A stretch of 64,000 bases of DNA from contig HG738139.1 in assembly GCA_000499405.2 (NCBI GenBank), forward strand, positions 11,184,616 to 11,248,615, in the 5' to 3' direction. Position numbers and translations under genes: made by a program. Source of the DNA: Onchocerca volvulus. Lineage: Eukaryota; Nematoda; Chromadorea; Rhabditida; Onchocercidae. Shown piece by piece: positions 13,001 to 27,100 of this stretch. The notes under the pieces were generated by a model. The model was given only the letters and a program-made list of their open reading frames with translations. It was not told where the DNA came from and ran no database searches. Position 1 is the first letter of the stretch. Every line of letters begins with the position of its first letter.

Positions 13001-14211
13001 ATGAGAATAAATTGACATATGATAAATATGATCAATAAATGAAATTAGATTGAAAACTGAAGGAAATATTCTTACTTAAAACTAAGTCTTTAACTAATTA
13101 ATTAATTAATTAGTGAAAATTTTGATTTTTTCTTACCTATTAATATAGTTTGTGGATTTTATTTTTTCATATTGTAGCAAAAGATTGTTTCTTAATTTTT
13201 ATTATTGTTATAATAAATCGAGTTTCTTTATCTCCTCTCTCTCTCTCTCTTACTATTATAATAAGCCAAGCTTGGCTCTTTTTTCATCCTTTTCTCTCTC
13301 GTCTTCGACAAACGAAGTGAGCTTATGACATACTGGATCAAAGTAATTACCACAAACTTTTTTTTTTTTCGCATTTCACATTTTATGAAATTTCAAAAAT
13401 TCTTACGCGGATTACCGTTTCGCTTGTTTTTGTTTGCTTATCTTATTTTACTTTGATTTACGTGTTTACTTTTCTAGTACTAAAATAGAATGTAGTTACC
13501 GTAATTTTGCCCATGTGTCTCTTTCCTGAACTTTTGTTAAAATCAAGAAATAAGTGCATTTATTCATCTCGTCAACTTGTTTTGCCTGCTTATCTGCTCA
13601 TCTTATAATTACTTTTGTTTGTATAATTACTTTCGTTTATTTGTTTACTTTTCTGTTAGTCAGTTAAAAATTAAAGTAAAAAAATCATTGTTATCAATTT
13701 CTATGAAAAATAAAATCTTAATTTTGATTTTAAAAAAAAGAACAAATTGATAACAAGTTTTCATTTCTTTTCTATTGTTTTATTATTTTAATGGCAATTA
13801 TAATCATTAGATTATCACGAGTCGGACAGAGAATTCACTCAAAATAAATTGAAATGCGTTGTATAACAAGATTTCCCAAGAATAAAAATCATCTTATCTA
13901 TCGTTAGGAATTGATTTGAACTCCGAATTGAATTTTTGTAAAATCTGAACGAAACATTTATCGCAAAAATGCTGCTTGCATTTTCAGTCTATCATACACT
14001 ATTAGGACATGAAAATTTCGATCAGCAAATGCAACAATTATGTCCCACAAAATCTCGTTCGTTTTTGTCCAAATAAAAAGAAAAAAAAGTTTGCTATAAT
14101 GAATAAAATTTGTTTTAAAATTCAAAACAAGAATCAGAAACGAAACTGGGCAGAAAAATGAAAAAGAACGACAAGAACAGTTGTCTGGGTCTGTGAGAAA
14201 TAATATCTTAC

Positions 14212-14244
14212 CAATCCGTTCGTCTGTTTGTCGTTTTAGTTTTA
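14212..14244 (-). other. Candidate 33-nt micro-exon
   Basis: On the minus strand a pyrimidine-rich acceptor TTCTTTTTCAG is followed by 33 nt of mixed composition and then the good donor GTAAGATAT. It lies 5' of, and in the same orientation as, the FGF gene, so it could be a distant 5' non-coding or N-terminal exon of that gene. Chance occurrence is quite possible. Confidence 0.15.
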
Positions 14245-17200
14245 CTGAAAAAGAATCATCGAACTAAGTTTCTGATATCAAATATATGAAGTGATAATTA
14301 ACACTTGATTAATTAATTTTTCTTTCATATTTCTTCCATCCATTCTAGTTTGATCGCACAAAATTGCAAATTTCGATACATTTTCTCAACTAAATACTAA
14401 AGAACAGCAATATTGATTGATTGAAGTAAGAAAACAGTTTTTTTCCTTTTCTTTTGGTTATCAATTTAAGTATCTAACGATTGAAATTGACATATCTTTG
14501 TTGAAATGTTATCCAAGTTGGAGAAAAAAAATACACATCGTATTTCATACATTTTAATCCTTACGCAATACACTCTTACAACTTAGAAACAAGCTGATTA
14601 AAGTGAAAAAAATTAAAAATTTTTATAGCAGTTTTATACTAAACAAATTCGTTTTAATTTCTAGTGATAAAATTAGAGATGATACATCCAAATAAAGTAT
14701 AATCAATAATTACTGCTGCAAATACAAGCGAAGAAATATCGGATAAAATCAATAGCAAAATTTCGAAGAAATCTTCAATTTCTTCAAAACTTTCCTTCTT
14801 TAGAACAAGAAAAAAGGAAAAAAAAAACAAATATTGGCAGCAAAATTTTTGTACTTGAAACTAAAAAATAGAAACCCTTCAAGGTCAAAAAAGAAGTACA
14901 AGGAAATATTTTTATTACTTGCAATTACTTTCACTGAATCAAAAATTCTTAAAAATATTCGTAATATAATGCAAATACTTTTGCTTCTATTTCTTTAAAT
15001 ATATACATAAGGAGGAAATATAGGAATAAATTTAAAATCAAATTGAGGAAAAAAGAAATATAATGTTTAAAATGTAACGCAATAAAATGCATTAAGTGAT
15101 AAATGCATTTTAAATTTTTATTTTTCATGTGCAAAAATAATTTTCAATATTTTTTCAGGTGAAAAATTCCACTTTATTACGATGTAAATTTTCATGGAAA
15201 TGTTTCCTCTCAACAGTAATCATTCATCCAATCCTTTTTTTTTTTTTTAATTTCAAACTTACTCACTAATCATTTATATGCTAGTAATATATTACCTAAT
15301 AATTTCTTGCAAAAAAATATGCATATATGTATAAAAAGTTTGATCTAAAAACAGAATCAATATTCAAGATCAAGTTTTTCTTTTTCAATCAATTTTATCT
15401 TTATAAATTTTATATATTCTATTAATTTTATCAAATTATAATCATGTATTAAATCACTTATCAAATTGAATGGATTTAATTTAATTACTCATATCATAAA
15501 TTCGCTTCTTTCCTTGTTTTTTATTATATATGATAAATAAAATCAAGCATATTATACATCTAATTTTTCCAAATTCTGTTCTATTTAATGGAAAAAATTT
15601 GCCTACTATTTGACAAAAATGAGGGGAAAAAAAAATGAAAAAAATCAATGATGCTGAAGTACTTCAATCCGATTGTCAACACTAATCATTACTGATTTCT
15701 TTGACCTTCCCATATGACATCATCATGAAATAATAAAGTGACAAAAATTGCATTTTCGCAAAAATAATTATCACATATCATCTATTTAAATGCACTAAAA
15801 AATTATGCCAAAAATTAACTCATATTTATTTGACAAAATTTCAATTCAATTTTTTAATATTCCTTTTTTTTTAACTTTTTAATATTTCTTTTCTTTTGTG
15901 TTATAGAATAGGAAGTAAAATACAGGAAAAAGGCAACGAAAAAAAGAAGAAAAAATTGAAATTGTAATTGAAGCAAATTATCCTTAAAAGCATTGACTAT
16001 TTTAGATATTCTAGAGTAGAAAATGTTACTTAGTATGGATCAAATATGAAAAAAAAGGAGCAATTTTTAAATTCGAAGAGTGATTATGATAAAATGATTC
16101 GCAACAAAAGATAGAAATTGTCCTTTGTTATGAACTTTTGAAAATTTCTACAATTGAATATATTAACTCTAATTAAGTATAAAAGGAAGAAAGTAATATT
16201 AAATTCAATGAAAGAATTGATGAAAACAATATAGGAATTTAGGAAATTATCGTTTTCTTTCAATAATCCTCTTTAAACCTATTTTATTTCCCTTTTCTCA
16301 GTAATTTCATTTATTTATTCCCATTCTATCTCTTCTAAAACTATCATCATTATCACTATCATTATTATTATCAACATTATCATCATCATCACCATCTTCA
16401 TAATCATCATCAAATCTTATCCATTTTAACTCTAGACTAAGCTAAACTTATCTATTTCTGTAAATGAAATGTTATCAACATTTTCATCCTCTTTTTCCTC
16501 CCTCTCTTCCTCTTATCATCATTCTCTCTTCATCTGTCTCCCTCCCACACAACTGCTCACATCAGGTGATAAATGATAGGAAGAAGTTGGCACATTTCAA
16601 TTTCAAACCAGTAATGATTGTTAGTTAGTTTATAAATTGAAAATGGATGAAATTAATGAATTGGAAATGAAATGAAAATATATCAATAACAATTGGAAAT
16701 TATTCAAAGATTTTTTTTTTTTCAAACTCTATTTATTTATTGGAAATATTTGAAGAAAAATTAATTTTCAAATAGTAATGAAAAAAATTTCCAAAACATT
16801 TAATTTGGTCAAATTATTTGAACAAAAGAAGAGAATATTAATGCGATTCTGCAATCAGCGATTTCGGCTTTCTGCAGGTTTTGCTCATCATCCTTTTGAA
16901 TAGGTCGACAATTTTTTCATCATAATATAAATCCGGAATAAAAATCCGGAAAACCGATTTATACAAGCACATAACGGACAGAGCTCATACGTACAACAAA
17001 AACATGCAAAAAACTTGATTGATGACAAACTTTTATGTATTAATGGAGGAGAAATGCTCGAATGATGAAAAAGCATCCGAAATGCGTCTGCTTCATTCTT
17101 CCTCTCGTTCCTCCTCCTCCTCCTCCTCCTTTTCCTCTTCCTCCCGCACTTCCACCCCCTCCTCCCCAGTTTTCATTTTCCTCCTACTTCCATTACCTAG

Positions 17201-19603
17201 TTCTGACATTTCATTTCAAAAAAAAAAAAAAGGAAAGCCTAAGGCATCGATAATCTTTGACCTTTATAACTACATCTAATTAATTTAAATATCCAAATAT
17301 CTCCCTCCTAGTTATGAAATTAACATTTTGTCTTGTTGCAAAATTACGACAATTCAATGCTTCAAATTTACTCTCCTCACTTTCTTTTTTTCCTCACCCA
17401 CAAATCGGTCCTCAATGTTAATATTAATATTTTCAAGCAAATTAAAATCGATACCAAAATTTGCTCCTGCAATCCATATTATCATTATCGTTAATATGCT
17501 AGTAAGCACAAATCTACATTATCATTATCACAAATATGCTACCAAAGCATAACAGCTTATCAATAAAAGCTTAGATAAAATACGACAAAAATTTTATCGA
17601 AAAAAAATACAGTTGGCAATTGATAATTTTTTTGATAAGCTATTTTAAACCTCTGATAAAAAAAAAGAGAGAGAGAAAAAATGACTAAGGAATTGGATTC
17701 ATATTATTTAACTGTATAAATTATCTATTCATATTTCATAAAAGTTAATTTTATCACATTAAATGAATTTATTAATAAATTATTTAAAAAAAATTTTTTT
17801 TTAGAGTCCAAAATTAATGATTATTGTGAAATTTTCAAAATCAAAAAACTAGATCGATAAACATCTAAAAAAAAAAAAAATCAAATATTATTTCCTTTTT
17901 TTTAAAAAAGAAAACAATATTTGACGGTGCAATTATTTCGTCTCAAAAAAAAACTTATTTAGTAATTGTAATTCCGACTAATTCACATTTATAGTTAATT
18001 TTAGGAGTAAATTTATAAGCATATTTAAAAATACATTAGTAAGTTACTATCTATTAGGCCTTTTTGTTATCTAATTAGGTTGACTTTCGCAAAGTCTAAA
18101 AAGTCGAATCAAATGCAACGTAATAAGCTTTTTTTTTTTTTTTTTTTTTTAAATGTAATTATTAGTTATACAAAAATTAAATATAATTAATAAATAATAG
18201 GAGGGAAAAATTGGAATTAAAACGAAAGGATAGAAAATAAAAGAAAATTTTTAAACAATAGATAAAAAATAAACAACCATTTTTAATCTAAGAATTAATA
18301 GAATCTTTTTTAAAATTAGCGAATTTTATTACATTAGTGACAATGATTATATGAAGTGATATCTGAAATCAAATGTTTCTCATCTATCATTAGATAAAGT
18401 TTAATAATTAGACAATCAGTAATTAGATGCGTTAGTTGTTGGATAAATGAGGGATTGAAATTAATACCATCAACTTTAACGATTTTTATAGTTCCTGAAT
18501 AATCAGCGATTAGTAGCAAATTTCATGTGATTGAAGAGAAATTTAAAATTTAATGATGGCATTTTGACATTAGTCACTTTGTAATAGTAAGCAAAAAAAA
18601 AAAGAATTATTAAGCATTTAATAATATAAATAGAAAGTAAATAAATCGTAGATAATATTAATATTGATAATAATGAATGATAGCAACAATCATAATAATA
18701 ATGATTACAATATAATTTTTAGCAATAATAATAATAATGACAGTAACAATAATTACATAAAAAATAATTTATAAGTGAAAATAAAAAAATTCAAATTTTT
18801 GCCTATTTCCATTTGAGCATTATTAGTGCTAACCATGATCTATAATAGCAAATATAATCATAGTATTAATTAATAATGATGATAGTAACGAAAACTGTAG
18901 AAACACATCGTTGCAAAATTTTTGAATATTTGATAAATGTTATAAGAATAATAATAATAGTGATAATCACAATCATTATATTAATATAATAATAATGGTA
19001 ATAATAGCAGTGATAGTAAATATAATTTTGGTCATAATATAATAAATAATAATGATAATAGTAATCGAAATGACAATGAAAAAATAATCCTCAGCATTGG
19101 TGGTGGTGATGATAAGAATAACGATGATGATAATGATGAAAATGATAGCAATGATGACAACAATAAAAGTGGTATTACTGGTGGTTTCAAGTTAAAAATA
19201 GCAAAAAGTACAGATAATAAAAAAGAGAAGTGAACGAACAGACATTTAAAAACAAAATTATTTGACGATTTTTTTCTTTTATTGGAAAATAATTGTAGCA
19301 CCGAAAGATTATTTGTGTGTGTATGTGTGTGTAGTGATTTTGTATTTAACAAGAAAATATTTTTTTTTATAACCTGATGTGCTCTTTTGTCACTCATCGT
19401 AGTAATCGATTCAAGATTATAATGAGCTGATGACAAATAAAACAAATTGTGATTGCAGTAATGATAACATAGTTCATATTTACAATGATGACAAATATGG
19501 CAATTATTACTATAATCATAATGACAGCAAAGATAATTACAGTGATGAACGATAATAATGATGTTGTCAATTAATAATGATAATGACAAAAGGAGTAATA
19601 ATA

Positions 19604-19605
19604 AC

Positions 19606-19672
<67 letters not shown>
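19604..19672. repeat. AAT microsatellite
   Basis: An almost uninterrupted (AAT)n run of about 23 units, flanked by degenerate AAT/GAT repeats. On the minus strand it creates a spurious poly-leucine frame. Confidence 0.9.
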
Positions 19673-19673
<1 letters not shown>

Positions 19674-22600
19674 GATAAAAGAATTTAAAAAATTCAAAAA
19701 ATTTTTAAGAAATTTGTCAATTTTGGATAACAATATATTGAATTAATAGAAATAAAAAAAGCAGAATTATCTATGTGATACATGAACGTTAAATATATTG
19801 TTAATAGGTTAATAAGTCCAAAATTTTAAAATTTTGATAAAATTTGAATCAATCACAGGAAGACATGGCTATTTTTACTTATAATTAATTTTACTTCTAG
19901 TTATTTTTACTTATAAATAAAACTAGCAAGTAATATGATCATAGGAAGAAATGAAGTGATAAGAGCTATTGATAAGGAAACAGATATATGAATTAGGAAA
20001 AGAAAAAATAATATAAGGAAAAGGAAGATGAAAATTGTTAAAATAATCGAGATTATTTTAATCTCGATAAAGAAAGGATAAAATCAAATGATATTAATTA
20101 TTATCAAAAGTAGAATTACTGTTGAAATTTTTAATGGAGAATTTTCGGGTAGTTAAAATTTCTTAAATTAAAATATTAAACTATCTTTTTTGGTTCTTTT
20201 TTTTTTTTTTTTTAAGAAAATATATATATTTGAGTGGACGAATGTGTTTGGCATTAAAAATGGTTCAATAATTGTAGCAAAAGATGTGAATAACAAAAGG
20301 AAAAACTGGAAGTATTTTGAAAGAGTAAAGTTAGTTCTAATAGAATTCAGGCCATCCATTTTTTTTTTCTAGCTTAGTTTTATTTTCTCCCTAGATTTTG
20401 GCTTACATTTTGCTCTAAGTTCTCTTGGGATTAAAAAAAAAAAAAAAAAAAAACGAAAATGAGCCAAAGAAAAATGATAAATTTGAAGCAAATGAAGCTA
20501 AGACAAAATTTCTGCTTCCATAGTTTTGCAAAATATTGCAAATTCAAATATATTTATTTGAACATTTTATTTTATCAAAAATCATTTGCATAGTTGATAA
20601 TGAAGTGAAAATTTCGGATTTCTTTCTTTCTTTTTTTTTTTTTTTTTTTCCTAAAAGTAATTTTCTTTTTTTTTTTTTTTTTTTCCTAAAAGTAATATTC
20701 CTATTAATTATTTCCTATTTGCAAAGTTATTTGAAGTATTATTTTGTATAATTGCAATGGAAATTTTCGAAAGAAAATATTTAAATAAAGGAAGAAAAAA
20801 AAAAACAATTCTTTCCAGGAGATTGAGATTAGTTCGAAATTGACTTTTTTTTTTTTTCTCAAAAATCGGAATTTTTTGTCGAATATTCATTCGTTTTAAT
20901 TTTAAAATCTTAGCCCAATGATGGATTCAATTTTCGAACTTCAAATATCCAATCACTTTTTCCCTTGAAAATACATTTATTACTGATAGAAATCATGTGG
21001 ACTATTTTATAGATAGCTTACAATTTCGAAAAAATAATGATTAAAACTGGAAATAAACGAAGGAAAAAGTATTTGTCAGAAATGTTGAAAAGTTTCTCCA
21101 GAAAATGATGGATAAATTTGAATGTTTAATATATAATTATGAATAAAGCTTATAAACAATTGAAGATGAAAATGTTCGCAGTAATGAAATAAACATTAAA
21201 CAAAGAAGTGCTGTAATTTCAGGAAAAAAAAGTGAAAACTAATTTTTTTTTGATTAAAAAATACTGAATAACTTATATTAATTATCCTTTTGCATGAAAG
21301 AAAAAAAAAGAAAATAATAATGCAAGAAGAAAAAAGTAAAATAACATGACTGTGGATGAAGATAACAACAAATAAACTGATAAGTTCAATGCCTCAAGTA
21401 CAACTTTTGAACTTGATGAAAATGATTTTTCAGAATTGAAATACTACAATTGTCAGGAAAGTGTGGGATGTTGTTGATGTTGCTGTTGTGAATTTCTAAT
21501 CTACCTCCTACTACTGTTTTTATGCTAAAATTTACTTCTGATTTAAAAGTTTAAAAGATAGAAGATCAATTGCGGGAGGAAAAAAAGAGAAAACAGAAAT
21601 GATAAAAAAGAGTTAAAAGCAAAAAAAAAAAAAAAGTCGTTTCAAAAAAATTTATTTTTATTTTTATTTTTTGGTCCTATTTCAAGAAGACTAAATTTAC
21701 AAAATGAGCAAAGAATAGAATAGAGGAAAAAGTAATATTGATATAGTTGTGCAAAAATTGGTTAAAGGAAAAGGCTCATCAATTTTATCAATTTAAAAAA
21801 AAAATTTTTTTTCAAAAATAAAAATAAACTTCGTTCATTTATTTCACATCTGAAAATGGAACAATAATTTTCGCTCTTTAAAATTCCATGTATGTATAAA
21901 ATATATATATGCTTTGATCTTTGTATTTTTCCCATAATTTTTTTTATATTTATGATATCATTCTTTGGATGGATAATTTTCACAATATTATCAAAAAAAA
22001 AAAAAAAAGAAAAAAGAAACAATTATATGCTAATTTAATAATTTCATTAGTATTGAGAAAAATAAAAATGAGAAAAGTTTATTGTACAATGTATATGATA
22101 ACAATAATTTTATTAATATTAGATAACAAAATAATTTCATTGAATATTAACAAAAAATTGAAAATCAAAAAAAAATATTAAGAAAATAAACCAAAGTATT
22201 AAGAAAGTGAAAAAAAAAAAACATATAATGTATGCAACAATGATTTCACTAAAATTAAGAAAATTAAATTAAGGAAATATAGCAAAAAAAAAAAAAATCC
22301 ATACAAATCCATTTAATCATTGAGCAGAATTTAAAAAAATTGCTGTTATTTAGGGAAAAATTATTTCACTGAAGTAAATTAGAAAATTGACTTTTTTAAA
22401 CGAAACTTTTGAGATCTAAATTTAACAAATATATAAATATATTATTGCAAAGTTCAAATTACATCTCTTCCTATCAGTGAATTCAAATTGTATTGGCATT
22501 GAATTATATTCTAAGAAATTTAAAAATAAAAAAAATAAAAAAAGGCGAGGAAAATATTTTGACTATTTTAATAATATAAATAAATACAAAATATTTCCTT

Positions 22601-23489
22601 TAATAATCATTTTTATAATTCCACCAGTAATTGAAGTTGCATAATTGAAAAAAAAAAAGTTATTTTGCACATCTTCCAAATATGTTACAATATGAAGCAA
22701 TTATACTGAATATCCAATTGAATTGCTTATTATCTTAATTATTTAATGAGTAATTAGAATGTTAAGGTTAAAGATGAAATGATAAGAAATTAACTCTGGT
22801 TTAGTTGTATTAGAACTACTAAAACTATAATACAGCTTACTATCCCTAAATTCTTGGCAAACTTTTGTTTTAGGCTTTATTCAACTTTTTGGTAATGAAA
22901 CTTTCGCTTCAAATCTCGTCGTCTTAAACTTCCAGCCTTACCTGAACTAAAACTCTAAGCTTTAACTTATATCAAACTCCATATTTGATCTAATCAATAC
23001 TATATCATCTTCACAAATTTAGTTTTATCGCATTAATTATTAATATCATAATTTCACGATCAAATTATCAACTTAGATTTTCAAGAAGAAACTGAATGAT
23101 AGCATAAGATAATTCTTTCTCATCTGTTACTATGTTACTTATTGATTAATTTTTGCTACATAATTTAAAATTTCAATTTTAATCAAAACTTTCGCAGCAA
23201 ATTTACACAAAAAAAATTTTTTTTTATTTTTTGCACCAATGACCATTAAACTAAATGATGATTTGATTATTCAATGGATCAATGGACGAACGAATCATTG
23301 ATTAAATTAATTGATTCAGTAGTTAAATTGATTCTTTTTAAGCACTATTGAAATTAATTCGAAGAATAAATTAATATGAAAATTAATTTTTTTCCTCTCA
23401 AAAACAAACTAATTCAAATCATCGAAGCATTCAACCAAATGATGATTTCAATTGCTCATTGAATCTTTTGCAAATGATTGAAATGCTAT

Positions 23490-23535
23490 AACGAAAAAAT
23501 TCATTATTCTTAAACGAAAAAATTCATTATTCTTA
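23490..23535. repeat. Perfect 23-bp tandem duplication
   Basis: Two identical, directly adjacent copies of AACGAAAAAATTCATTATTC plus TTA. Perfect identity in this diverged background suggests a recent slippage or duplication event. Confidence 0.9.
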
Positions 23536-24006
23536 AAAACAATTTTTGTGAATAATTAAAGAAAAAAAAAATATTTTTACATAATTAGTAATCAAGTATG
23601 ATTTTAGGAAATTAATCTTTAAACAAAATTGATGAGTAATTGATGAAAAATGAGGAAGGAAATATTTATTTTTTGCTTTATTTACCAAAAGATCTGAATG
23701 AATTGGAATACAATTTGTGAAGAGCATATACAATGTTGTAATACTTGAGAGAAGCAAAATGAATTCAAATTTTGAAGTATAGATTGGCAAAAAAAAAAAA
23801 AAACGAGAAAAAACTTGTTGAATTTTAACATCCAAAATTTACTTTCGATTGACTAAAAAAATCAGCGTGAATTTTTTTTTCCATACGATATCTGAAATAT
23901 TTGTTTAAGCAAATAAATGAGTAAGAAATTGGATATTGATTTATTATTATTTCTATTTATCATTTTTATGTTTGATCACCTATTTTTGTACACTTTCTGA
24001 TATCCG

Positions 24007-24193
24007 TATCAGATTATTAATGATCAAATAAAACCAATCAGATCATAATTGATCTGAATATAAATAATCATAAATGGAAGTATTTGGACGTAAATTAGTA
24101 AAATTATCAATTTTATGCCTTTTAATTTTCATATCAGATTACTAATGGATCAAACAAACCAATCAGATCATAATTGATCTGAATATAAGTAAT
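24007..24193. repeat. 62-bp direct repeat carrying an internal palindrome
   Basis: Copies at 24007-24068 and 24132-24193 differ at only a handful of positions. Each contains the perfect palindrome CAGATCATAATTGATCTG (7-bp arms around TAAT) as its best conserved part. They are separated by 63 bp of unrelated AT-rich DNA. Confidence 0.85.
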
Positions 24194-27100
24194 TGTAAGT
24201 GCAGGTATTAGAATATAAATTAATAAATTAATATTTGTAAATGAAATTGTTTGTCTTAAGAAAGGTAAACGTAAATACGCTTGATCATACACTATCTACA
24301 TAACGAATTATTGCTAGAATAATGAAATATGTATTGAAAATAACGAATATTATCATTATTGCTATGTTGCAATTCATCTTAGACAGTAAATAAACACAAG
24401 AAGATGAGACGATAAAATTTCAAAAGTTCTAAATTTTCTTCAAATTTCCATACATTTCGAAAGATTTAAATTTCAATTTTCACATCCACAATAATTGGAT
24501 CAAATTACTACTGATTGCAAAAATTTATTTCAATTTAATCCGATACTATAACTCCTTGGATGATAAAGTCATTGTTTATCAGTCTGGTTTATTTGATAAA
24601 TTTATTAATCTTGACTTTCAATCAGCCATTAGAAAAAAATTAATTTTGATTTCGAACATTTTAGAATCCAAAATTTCAAAAAAAAATTTGTTGAAAATAT
24701 AAAATGAAATGAAAATAAAAAGTTTTGAATATTGATCAACTGCTAACAATAATTTATTATTTTAAAAAAGATAATTCTTAATTGTTATCTAATTTCGTTA
24801 TTTTTAAGTATCTAATCATATGATATTTATTATTTATTTTATCAACAGTTATTAATTGATTTATTTTTTAATTTATTAAATTGTAATTATTTTCAATAAA
24901 CTGATAATTTTTCGTATCAAAATTTAGTTTATTTAATATCTCAATTTCTGTCTTATTTTAGTTACCTTCATTTTACTTTATCAAATTAAATTTATTGAAT
25001 AAAAATTTGGCTTAATTTATCAAAAATTGTGTTAAATAAATGGATAAGAAATGAAATTAAAATTGATCAATATGAATGAATTTGAGATGAATTGAGAAGA
25101 ATCAATATGATATTTCTTGAAATTTAAAAAAAAAAAAAGAAAAGAAAAGAAAAAAGATTTACTCTAATCGTTTTGTTCTTTACACGAAAGTTTCGCTCAT
25201 TTCTGTCAACTTCTTGTTTTTTTGCAAAAAAAAAAAAATAAATAAATTTCTGCAAATCAAATTTTTCTTCCAAAAAAGGGAATGGCTGAATTCGATATTT
25301 AAAATGAAAATTGGAAAAAAAATTGGATCGAGAGAGAGAGAGAGAGAGAAAGGGAGATAGAAAGAAAAGAGAAATGAAATTGAAGTAAAGGACGAAAAGC
25401 TCTTTATGTCCTTTTTTTTTTTTTTAATGACAACATTTAGTGAAAATAAATAGAAAGAAAAAAAAAAAGTAGAAAGATGTTTTTGATGGAAATTTCAAAT
25501 AAAAAAAAGGAAAAAACTATAAACCAATCAATAAAACATTACTGAACAGAGGTAAAATTATACCGGAAAACAGGCATAATATTAGAAATAAATTAATGAA
25601 TGTTTAAGATGAAGCTATTATCAATCAAAATTTATTAATAAAATAATAAGATTGCGAAAAAGAAGAAATGTTTTCCTTCTTATTTACCTTTTTTTTTCTT
25701 TTTAAAATGATAAAACTTAAAATGTAAGATGAAAAAGGAGGAGAGAGAAGGATGGAAGGTGATAAGTGATAAGTTGTGATAGTTTGTACCGAAGTTTCGA
25801 TGATATTCTGCCTTTGGATGAAGAAGATTTGAAAAGGAGGGCCAAGAAGAGGAAATTGTGATCTATCGGGAATATATGTGTACACAAAGTAGTCCAATTT
25901 TCTTCCTTTTCAATTTTACTGCAAAATTTATCAGATTGTAGCTGAACTGAAGTTGATTAATACTACTACCGCTGCTTTTACTACTGCAAATACTGCTACT
26001 GCTACGACTAATAATACAAATAATTATGATATTAATTAAAATTATGATAATGATAATAACTGTGATAATGATAATATTACTGCTACTACTATTACTCTCA
26101 CCAAAATAACAACTAAAGAAGGGAAAGAAGAAGACAAAAAGTTATTTTGAAATTTAATTGTATAATTATTTTTAAAAGAAAAAAACAAAAAAAAAAACGA
26201 AATACGAATAAATTTGTTAAAACTTAATAGAAGGAAAAGTTTTAAAAAAATTTTGGCGAAAGAAAAAAAGAAAGTAATAATCAGTGAGTAAATTTTTGGA
26301 AAAATTTGAGCATAAAAATATAAAATCGAATAGCGAATTAATCTGCATGCATATATATATATATTTTTTTTTATTGTTTAATTATAAAGATAACTTTTTT
26401 AATTATGAAGTTTTTTGATAATTATGATGATTTTTTAAATTTTGAAAAATTTTCAACGTAAAAATGGAAGAAATGACAAATTAATCATATATAAATATCT
26501 ATATTTTCGTCATTTAGTTGTAAAAATAATTGATCTAATTATAAAGTTGCTTTAATCACACTAATTGATTTTATCATATGAAGCTAATTTAATTATAATA
26601 ATAATTTTATTTTGAAAAAATTTAAAGACAAACATAAAAAATAATGAACTAACTTTTTTATACGTGTATTTATTGCATTTAATTAAGAAGTTAATTTGTG
26701 TTAATAATTTTATTATATAAAGATGATTTAATTTCACTATCAAGTATCATTGAAATTAATTATTCGATATCAAATAATAATTGTATTTTTACAAAGATTT
26801 CTCGAAATAGTTAAAGATAGTTGTCATTGCTGTCAAATTAATTCATAATGAATTTTTTTCGGCAAAATTTTTCAATTTGATGTTTAACATTCTTCCCTCC
26901 TTTTCATGTCTGTCATTTTTTTCCAGCAAAAGAAACAAAAAAAAAAAAAAAAAAAAAGTTTCGAATCTTTTATTTTTATAACATAAAAATGTTAAATTTT
27001 GTTAAATTTTCATGAAAGAAAAAAAAATGTCCTATTGTCGCAAGCACTGTCGTAGTCTTCAGGATATTTTAAAAATGCTTCATTTATTTTGGCAAAATCT

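Larger units (their letters stand above)
13001..20000. other. Gene desert, part 2
   Basis: No gene is supported. It holds CT microsatellites (13231-13252), a diverged duplication of a TTTGTTTGCTTATC-type segment (about 13415-13480 and 13570-13660), a CT-rich tract at 16490-16560 and 17095-17170, and a T tract at 18131-18150. A dense field of ATC/AAT/GAT trinucleotides runs from 18660 to 19680. Long open frames here are simple-sequence artefacts. Confidence 0.5.
20001..27000. other. Gene desert, part 3
   Basis: No gene is supported. It contains long T tracts (20197-20214, 20631-20649, 20668-20684), the second of them duplicated together with the following CCTAAAAGTAAT word. It also contains an AG microsatellite (25331-25347), an ACT/ACC trinucleotide field at 25965-26100, an AT run at 26351-26364 and two tandem or near-tandem duplications listed separately. 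Confidence 0.5.

Noticed and set aside
17019..17279. Serine-rich frame on the plus strand
   Set aside because: It is a TCC/CTC simple repeat read in one frame; the other frame gives poly-proline.
19032..19733. 233-codon minus-strand ORF with long leucine run
   Set aside because: The leucines are the AAT microsatellite read as TTA codons, and the rest is ATC/GAT-type repeat. There is no domain and no splice context.
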